From CATQGW01 sp965262235 (GTDB lineage: Bacteria; Chloroflexota; Dehalococcoidia; Bin125), in contig OZ253504.1 of NCBI GenBank assembly GCA_965262235.1, positions 1,302,001-1,366,000 of the forward strand: 64,000 bases of DNA, given 5' to 3'. The position numbers and the translations under genes were made by a program. The first letter of the stretch is position 1. Every line of letters starts with the position of its first letter. The notes beneath the pieces were generated by a model that made no database searches, was not told the origin of the DNA, and saw nothing but the letters and a program-made list of their open reading frames with translations. Positions 58,437 through 64,000 of this stretch are shown here, one piece after another.

Positions 58437-60212
58437 TTAGGCGTGCTGGGGGCCGCGGACCAGTTGGCCGGGCAGTGCGCCGGTCAGCTCGTCGTTTTCG
58501 AGCACCAACTCGCCGTGGCTGATCGTGGCGACGTAGCCGGTCGGTCGCTGCATGAAGCGCTTCGCGCCTTCGGGTAGGTCGTAGACCATGTGTGGCGCAG
58601 GCGAGTCGAGCTTGTCGAGGTCGATCACGTTGACATCGGCGCGTTTGCCGGCCTCAAGCGTGCCGCGGTCGTGCAGGTTGTAGAGATCGGCGTTGGCGCC
58701 GGTCTGCTTGTGCACGATCGTTTCGAGCGGCAGGCGCTCACCGCGGGTGCGGTCGCGGCCCCAGTAGGCGAGGTTCCAGCTGACCATGTGCGCGTCGGAG
58801 ACAGCGCCCACGTGCGCGCCCGCGTCGGAAAGTCCGTTGCGGGTCAGCGGGTGTTGCATCAGCTCGCGCTGATAGTCGAAGTTGCCCTGCGCGTAGCCCT
58901 CGAGGTAGACCAGCAGCAGGGAGTCGCCGTCGCCGCGGGTCATCAGGTCGTAGAAGGCTTGCTTGGTCGAGAGCCCCTCGCGCTCCGCGTGGGCCGCCAC
59001 CGAATGCTCGTACTCGGGCTCGTACACCGGCGGATCGCCGAGCACGTAGACGGTCTCGGGCGAGTCCAGGACCATCTCGAGCAGCCCCGGCAGCAGGTTG
59101 CCCGGCGTCGTGTCAACGAGGAAGGGGTGATCCTGGGCGTTTTCGGCCTTCTTGCGCACGTCGTTGGTCAGGTCCCAGTCGCTGGCGAGGATCTTGGCCT
59201 GGATTTCGGGGTCGCGCATCTTTTCCAGGCGCTCGGCCATCGGCAGTTGCTCGACCAGCTCGCGGTAGGCGTAGTTGAGCATGTAGGGGTGCATCGAGCC
59301 TTCGAGGTTCATCAGCAGGGTGGTGCCGCGACCGCGAATCTGGGGGAAGATGCGAACCCCGCGCTCGGTCGCTTCCTCGACGCTCGCGAGGCCTTCCTTC
59401 CAGCCTGCGCCGTTCGTGACCGAACCCTCACCGGAGAGGTACGTAATCGTCAGGTCATGTTCGAGCGCCATGTTCTCAACCCACTCGCGCTCGAACGGCC
59501 CGACCAGCTGGAACACGCCGCCACCGCCTTGCTCGATGCCTTCGGCGACCGCCTCAAGCTCGGGGTACTGGGCCAGCGTGCCCGGAATCAGCTCACCCTC
59601 TTTCGTCCGGTGCGCGAGCAAGCGGTTGGAAGAGAAGCCGACCGCGCCGGCCTCGATCCCCTCGCGTACGAGGAGGCGCATGTGGGCCAGTTCCTCGTCG
59701 GTGGGTTGCACGTCGTCGGCGCCGCGCGGTCCCATCACGTAGGTGCGCAGGGCGCAGTGCGGGAACTGAGCGGCGATATCCATCACGCGGGGCTTGCCGT
59801 CGATGGCGTCGAGGTACTCGGGGAAGGATTCCCATTCCCAGGTGATGCCGGCGGACATGGCGGTGGCGGGGATGTCCTCGACGGCGTCCATCAGGTCCAT
59901 GATCCACTGGCGGTCGGCGGGGCGGACGGGTGCGAAGCCGACGCCGCAGTTGCCCATCACGACGGTGGTGACGCCGTTGTAGCAGGAGGGGGTCAGATAG
60001 GGGTCCCAGGAGACCTGCGCGTCCATGTGGGTGTGGATGTCGATCCAGCCGGGGGTGACGAGCATGCCCTCCGCGTCGATCTCACGCTTGCCAGGTCCCA
60101 CGTCGTCGCCGACCGCGACGATGCGGTCGCCGTCGATCGCGATATCGCCGCGGAATTCGGCTGCGCCGGTGCCATCGATGATGCGTCCGTTGCGGATGGT
60201 GATGTCGTGCAT
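58437..60212 (-). CDS. N-acyl-D-amino-acid deacylase family amidohydrolase
   Basis: 591 aa from the ATG at 60210-60212 (MHDITIRNGRIIDGTG); a GTG at 60233 is an alternative. The amidohydrolase metal motif is GWIDIHTHMDAQVSWDP (residues about 57-73), with GITTVVMGNCG-like GVTTVVMGNCGVGFAP and a late SDAGAHVGAVSDAHM. Residues about 520-545 (GTLEAGKRADVNVIDLD) are typical of D-aminoacylase and related enzymes. It probably hydrolyses an N-acyl or cyclic amide; substrate unproven. It is convergent with the fragmented operon and lies 65 nt after the hydrolase gene. Confidence 0.85.
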   Translation of the reverse strand: MHDITIRNGRIIDGTGAAEFRGDIAIDGDRIVAVGDDVGPGKREIDAEGMLVTPGWIDIHTHMDAQVSWDPYLTPSCYNGVTTVVMGNCGVGFAPVRPADRQWIMDLMDAVEDIPATAMSAGITWEWESFPEYLDAIDGKPRVMDIAAQFPHCALRTYVMGPRGADDVQPTDEELAHMRLLVREGIEAGAVGFSSNRLLAHRTKEGELIPGTLAQYPELEAVAEGIEQGGGGVFQLVGPFEREWVENMALEHDLTITYLSGEGSVTNGAGWKEGLASVEEATERGVRIFPQIRGRGTTLLMNLEGSMHPYMLNYAYRELVEQLPMAERLEKMRDPEIQAKILASDWDLTNDVRKKAENAQDHPFLVDTTPGNLLPGLLEMVLDSPETVYVLGDPPVYEPEYEHSVAAHAEREGLSTKQAFYDLMTRGDGDSLLLVYLEGYAQGNFDYQRELMQHPLTRNGLSDAGAHVGAVSDAHMVSWNLAYWGRDRTRGERLPLETIVHKQTGANADLYNLHDRGTLEAGKRADVNVIDLDKLDSPAPHMVYDLPEGAKRFMQRPTGYVATISHGELVLENDELTGALPGQLVRGPQHA

Positions 60213-60277
60213 GTCGTTCGTGTGTGCTCTCACGCTGTGCCGCGCCGCCGGGCGCGCGCTGAACCGATGTGGGGAGT

Positions 60278-61123
60278 CTAAGCGGTGGCCGCGGCCCTTC
60301 CGGCGGTGAGGGAGGCGGCGGCGAGGTCGGCCTGGAGTGTGCGTACGTTGACAACGCCGTGCTCGAGGAAGTCGGAGAGCACGCGCGCGAATGCGGAGGG
60401 CACTTCGCGGGGCACGCCGTGGCCGACGCGGCTGAAGACGTGCAGGGTGGCGTTGCCGAGGCGCGCGAAGTCGCGGAGATTTTCGCTGAGCAGGCCGTCC
60501 GCGGCGCCGGACATGACCATCGTCGGCGTCATGATTTCAGCCAGGCGGTCGCCGTTGTGGTAGCCGACCAGCGCGTCCCAGCAACCGTCGTAGTGGCCGA
60601 CGGAGACCGACAGCATTCGGTCAATCTGCTGCGCGATCATCTCTCGCCCGGCCGCGCGCGGCACCATCGGCGTCATCGTGCGAATCATCGACTCGCGGTC
60701 CCTGGCCGCCCAGACGGCGCGGCCCTGCGCCCGTGCAGCGGCGTCCATCTTGACGCCGTCGGCCGGTCCCGGCGCCGAGAGCGTCAGGGAGCGCAGCCGC
60801 TCGGCGTGCGACAGTCCCAACTCGAAGCCGATCGTGCCGCCCATGCTCTGGCCGACGTAGTTGAACCGCTCGATGCCCAGCGCGTCGGCCATGCCGACGA
60901 CATCGGCGGCCATCTGCTCGATCGTGTGGCCACCCTCCGGGTGCGAGCTGTCGCCGGCGCCGCGCGCGTCCATCGCGATGCAGCGGTAGTCATCGCGCAT
61001 CCGCTCGATCACGCCGTCCCACGATTCGTGGGCTCCGGTGTAGCCGTGCTGGAAGATGATCGGCTCGCCGCTGCCCGATTCTTCATAGAACAGGTCGACG
61101 TCGTTGACGTTGGTGAGGGGCAT
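60278..61123 (-). CDS. Alpha/beta hydrolase
   Basis: 281 aa. The nucleophile elbow is YVGQSMGGTIG (Ser about 93), the oxyanion region is IIFQHGYTGAHESW (22-35), and MDARGAGDSSHP is typical of the fold. The catalytic Asp is probably in MSGAADGLLS and the His in RVGHGVPREVP. Similar proteins are esterases, lactonases or epoxide hydrolases. It is co-oriented with the amidohydrolase, so the two may act in one degradative step. Substrate unknown. Confidence 0.85.
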   Translation of the reverse strand: MPLTNVNDVDLFYEESGSGEPIIFQHGYTGAHESWDGVIERMRDDYRCIAMDARGAGDSSHPEGGHTIEQMAADVVGMADALGIERFNYVGQSMGGTIGFELGLSHAERLRSLTLSAPGPADGVKMDAAARAQGRAVWAARDRESMIRTMTPMVPRAAGREMIAQQIDRMLSVSVGHYDGCWDALVGYHNGDRLAEIMTPTMVMSGAADGLLSENLRDFARLGNATLHVFSRVGHGVPREVPSAFARVLSDFLEHGVVNVRTLQADLAAASLTAGRAAATA

Positions 61124-61183
61124 GGCAGTCTCCAGTGCTTGTTGCGTGCTGAGTGTGGGCGGAGTCTAGGCGTCCGCGCGCTC

Positions 61184-61291
61184 CTCAGCGGACGTTGCGC
61201 AGGCGGGGGTCGAAGGCGTCGCGCAGGCCATCGCCGAGGAAGTTGAAGGAGATCACCATCAACACGATCGCGGCGGCGGGGCCGACGAACT
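61184..61291 (-). pseudogene. C-terminal scrap of a DppC/OppC-type ABC permease
   Basis: The minus strand reads about 35 codons ending in a stop at 61184-61186: PAAAIVLMVISFNFLGDGLR, then DAFDPRLRNVR. NFLGDGLRDAxDPRLR is the hallmark C-terminus of dipeptide/oligopeptide permeases of the DppC type. The rest of the gene is absent; the sequence upstream is the end of dnaE2. It marks a deletion or rearrangement junction. Confidence 0.72.
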
Positions 61292-61293
61292 GG

Positions 61294-64000
61294 TCAGGCC
61301 CAGGAGTGGCCTTCGGGCATTCGGGTGGGGGTGGTGGGGCTGAAGCTCTGCACCTGGTTGGCGATCAGGGTGCGGAACTGGCCGGCGCGGCGCTCCAGTC
61401 GGCCCTCAACGACGACGTAGGAGGCGGTGCGCACGATCGCGGGGTGGGCTGCGTCGAGCTCTTTGCTGATCAGCACGTTGACCAGGCCGAACTCGTCCTC
61501 GAGCAGCAGGAAGACGATCCCGCGGGCGGTCTGCGGGCGCTGGCGGCAGACGACGAGGCCGGCGAAACTGACCAGCTCGCCCTGGGGCAGATGCTGGAGG
61601 TGGCGTGAGGAGGCGACGCCTTCGCCGAGCGCGGGGCGGAAGAACTGCATCGGGTGTGCATCGGGCGAGAGGCTGAGCAGCTCGTAGTCGGCGGTCATGC
61701 GCTCGACCGGGCTGAACTCCTGCAGCGGCACTTGATCCTGCGCGGTGGGCAGCGGCAGGCGCAGCTGACGCTGCTGCGCGCCGCGCAGGCGGCCGCGGGC
61801 CATGCCATCGTGAAAGAGGCCGAGCTGCCAGATCAACTCGCGGCGGTTGAGGCCGAACTCGTCGAAGGCGCCGACGCGAATCAGGTTTTCGGTGGCCTGC
61901 CGCGAGAGGCCGGTGCGCTGGACGAAGTCGAACATGGAGCGGAAGTCGCCGCCCTGCCGGCGGGCCTGCTCGATCGTTTCGGCTCCGGCGCCGCCGACGG
62001 CCTGGACGTAGGCGAGGCCGATGCCGACAGCGCCGAGCTGATCGCCTTCGCCGCGCAGCACGCTACAGCGCGCCTCGCTGCGGTTGATCGCGGGGCGGCG
62101 GATGCCGACGCGGTGGCGCTGCGCGTCGTTGGTCAGCACGTGGGGCGGATAGAAGCCCATCGGCTGGCTGTTGAAGAGCCCGCAGTAGAACTCGACCGCG
62201 AAATAGCGCTTAAGCCAGGAGGTCTGGTAGGCCAGCAGCGCGAAAGCGACGGAGTGGCTGTGGGGGAAGCCGAACTCGGCGAAGCCGATCAGGTTGTGGA
62301 AGACGCGTTCGGCCACCTCGACGGCGACGCCGCGCTCGGCGGCGCCCTGCATGAAGGAGGCGCGGTAGCGCTCGACCAACGCGGTCGCATTCTTGCGGCT
62401 CATGGCGCGACGGAAGCGGTCGGCCTTGCCGGGGCTGAAGCCGCCCATCGCCTGGGCGACCTGCAGGACCTGTTCCTGAAAGAGCACGACGCCGAGCGTG
62501 TCGCTGAGCGCCTCGCGGACGCACTCGTGCGGGATGCGCGGGCGGTAGTTGGGGATGGTGCGCTGGCGCTCACGCTCGCGGACGTAGGGATTGACCGCGC
62601 CGCCGACGATTGGGCCGGGACGCACGATGGCGACCTGCACGGCCAGGTCTTCGATGTTGCGCGGTTGGGTGCGCGGCAGCATCGCGATCTGCGCGCGCGA
62701 TTCGATCTGGAAGACACCGACGGTGTCGCCGCGGCAGATGTCTTCGTAGAGCGCCTGGTCGGCGAAGTTGATCCGTGACAGATCGACGACGCGGCCGTGC
62801 TGCTCGGCGATCAGCGAGATTGAGTCCTCGACCGCCGAGAGCATGCCGAGGGCGAGGAAGTCGATTTTGACCATGCGCGCGTCATCGACGGAGTCTTTGT
62901 CCCACTGGCAGAGGTAGCGGCCTTCCCAGGCGGCGGGCTGGCAGGGCACGCAGTCGATCAGTTGGTCGGAAGCGATCACGATCCCGCCGACGTGCTCGGA
63001 GATGTGGCGCGGCAGCCCGGCCAGCTGCGGGGCGAGCTGCATGAGTTCGCGCCAGCCCGGGGCATCGACGCGCGAGGCGAACTCGGGGTAGCGCTGGACC
63101 TCCTGGTGCAGCTCGGAGGCGGAGCTGTAGGGCCCGGCGAGCTGCGAGAGCCGGCCGAGTTCGGCCTGCGGCAGGCCGAGCGCTTTGCCGATATCACGCA
63201 CGGCGCTGCGCAGGCGGTAGGTGGGGAAGGTGGCGACCAGAGCGGCGTGGTCGCGGCCCCAGTGCTCGTAGACGCGCTCGATCAGCCGCGCGCGGATGTC
63301 GCGCGGGAAATCGAGGTCGATATCGGGCAGCGAGTGCAGCTCTTCGTTGAGGAAGCGGCCGAGATAGAGCTTGTTGGCGATCGGATCGATGTGCGAGAGG
63401 CCGATCAGGTAGCAGACGATCGAGGCGACGGAGGAGCCGCGGCCGCGGCCGACGGGCAGGTTGGCGCGCCCGCGCGCGGTCTGCTCGCCGCGGATCTCGT
63501 GGGCAACCTGCTTGGCCAGCTCGAACACCTCGTGGTAGATGAGGAAGAAGCCGGCCAGGTCGTGGCGCTCGATCAGCCGCAGCTCCTCCTGCAAGCGGGC
63601 GTTGGCCAGCTCCTGATCGCCGGGCCGCGAGTAGCGCTCGAACAGCCGCTCGCGGCAGAGCTGTTCGAGGCGCTCGATCGGGGTCTGGCCGCCGGCCAGC
63701 TCGGGGCTGGGCAATCGATAGCCGAGGTCTGCGGTGATGTCGAACTGGCAGCGCCGGGCGATGCGCACGCTGTTGGCGGCGGCCTGCGGGTGGTAGGCGG
63801 CGTAGCGCGCGGCCTGTTCGGTGGGTGAGCGGAGGAAGAACTCGTCGTTGGCGCGGCGCTCGCGGTGCGACTGTTCGAGCGTTTTGCGGTGCTGCACCGC
63901 CGTCAGCACATCGTGCAGCTTGTGCCGCGCTCGCTCGTGGTAGTGCACGTTGCCGGCGCCCACGACGCCGACGCCGACCCGCTCGGCCAGCGCCGCCAGG
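61294..64000 (-). CDS. dnaE2: Error-prone DNA polymerase DnaE2, N-terminus beyond window
   Basis: At least 902 residues, continuing past 64000 (the codons up to the edge, LAALAERVGVGVVGAGN, still read as DnaE2). PRGRGSSVASIVCYLIGLSHIDP-type, FLNEELHSLPDIDLDFPRDIR (catalytic aspartates) and GDTVGVFQIESRAQIAML are present. Later blocks are ARPGPIVGGAVNPYV-like and FGFPHSHSVAFALLAYQTSWLK. The C-terminal OB domain (FAGLVVCRQRPQTARGIVFLLLEDE) is kept. DnaE2 acts in damage-induced mutagenesis with ImuA/ImuB, which are not in this window. The stop is 3 nt from the permease scrap. Confidence 0.93.
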   Translation of the reverse strand, partial: LAALAERVGVGVVGAGNVHYHERARHKLHDVLTAVQHRKTLEQSHRERRANDEFFLRSPTEQAARYAAYHPQAAANSVRIARRCQFDITADLGYRLPSPELAGGQTPIERLEQLCRERLFERYSRPGDQELANARLQEELRLIERHDLAGFFLIYHEVFELAKQVAHEIRGEQTARGRANLPVGRGRGSSVASIVCYLIGLSHIDPIANKLYLGRFLNEELHSLPDIDLDFPRDIRARLIERVYEHWGRDHAALVATFPTYRLRSAVRDIGKALGLPQAELGRLSQLAGPYSSASELHQEVQRYPEFASRVDAPGWRELMQLAPQLAGLPRHISEHVGGIVIASDQLIDCVPCQPAAWEGRYLCQWDKDSVDDARMVKIDFLALGMLSAVEDSISLIAEQHGRVVDLSRINFADQALYEDICRGDTVGVFQIESRAQIAMLPRTQPRNIEDLAVQVAIVRPGPIVGGAVNPYVRERERQRTIPNYRPRIPHECVREALSDTLGVVLFQEQVLQVAQAMGGFSPGKADRFRRAMSRKNATALVERYRASFMQGAAERGVAVEVAERVFHNLIGFAEFGFPHSHSVAFALLAYQTSWLKRYFAVEFYCGLFNSQPMGFYPPHVLTNDAQRHRVGIRRPAINRSEARCSVLRGEGDQLGAVGIGLAYVQAVGGAGAETIEQARRQGGDFRSMFDFVQRTGLSRQATENLIRVGAFDEFGLNRRELIWQLGLFHDGMARGRLRGAQQRQLRLPLPTAQDQVPLQEFSPVERMTADYELLSLSPDAHPMQFFRPALGEGVASSRHLQHLPQGELVSFAGLVVCRQRPQTARGIVFLLLEDEFGLVNVLISKELDAAHPAIVRTASYVVVEGRLERRAGQFRTLIANQVQSFSPTTPTRMPEGHSWA

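Noticed and set aside
1..64000. tRNA, rRNA, CRISPR arrays, phage or insertion-sequence genes
   Set aside because: No T-loop-like tRNA patterns, rRNA blocks, regular spacer arrays, transposases or integrases were recognised on either strand.

Overview
The window is high-GC, densely packed bacterial chromosome, with long co-oriented operons and many 1-8 nt stop/start overlaps. No rRNA, tRNA, CRISPR array, integrase or insertion sequence was recognised. The str-S10-spc gene order, a Firmicutes-like DnaB/DnaD/DnaI-type helicase-loading operon, an R3H/SpoIIIAA-like ATPase, a PdxST pathway, a single-membrane-style protein complement and an SAR202-like flavin monooxygenase suggest a Chloroflexota (Dehalococcoidia-type) genome. 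This placement is inferred from gene content and style only.

Layout. 1-11520 (minus strand): rpsL-rpsG-fusA-tuf, then rpsJ-rplC-rplD-rplW-rplB-rpsS-rplV-rpsC-rplP-rpmC-rpsQ-rplN-rplX-rplE-rpsH, behind a sigma70-type promoter at 11491-11520. rpsN (S14) is missing from its usual place between rplE and rpsH. 11570-24652 (minus): comF, a degenerate nucleotidyltransferase-like protein, glyA, rpsF-ssb-rpsR, hom, a coiled-coil protein, thrC, folE, then a GNAT / MshA-like glycosyltransferase / PIG-L deacetylase trio and ccsB. Divergent from comF is a MoaD-MoaE fusion (24651-25361).

25362-33263 is the accessory part: a family of inverted, hairpin-bearing repeats, an NHL-repeat protein, a DUF1501 protein, two tandemly duplicated DUF1800 proteins with a scrap of a second DUF1501 gene between them, and a Baeyer-Villiger-type monooxygenase on the plus strand. 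33264-37358 (minus) is rplI-dnaB-dnaD-dnaI, where the DnaI-like loader carries two tandem AAA+ domains. 37627-51418 (minus) has dnaE, lysC, thrB, tmk, the R3H ATPase, pdxT, pdxS and a sugar-type ABC importer with two paralogous binding proteins. 51435-55376 (plus) has a phosphodiesterase, Usp, two TrkA-type proteins, pheA and mutM, followed by HNH and cvpA on minus.

56590-58433 (plus) is a wreck: four consecutive fragments (imelysin, di-heme DUF1111 C-terminus, lipoprotein imelysin N-terminus, HTTM C-terminus) that keep the order of an ancestral iron-type operon but lack most of each gene. The end of the window (minus) holds a D-aminoacylase-like amidohydrolase, an alpha/beta hydrolase, a 36-codon scrap of a DppC-type permease and the error-prone polymerase dnaE2, which runs off the edge.

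Functionally, the window joins translation and replication machinery to aspartate-family amino acid synthesis (lysC, hom, thrB, thrC), PLP supply (pdxST) and PLP-dependent enzymes (thrC, glyA), plus cofactor synthesis (folE, moaD-moaE). The main oddities are the tandem-AAA loader, the collapsed four-gene operon, the covarying hairpin repeats, the repeat-bearing S18 extension and the DUF1800/DUF1501 duplication with decay.
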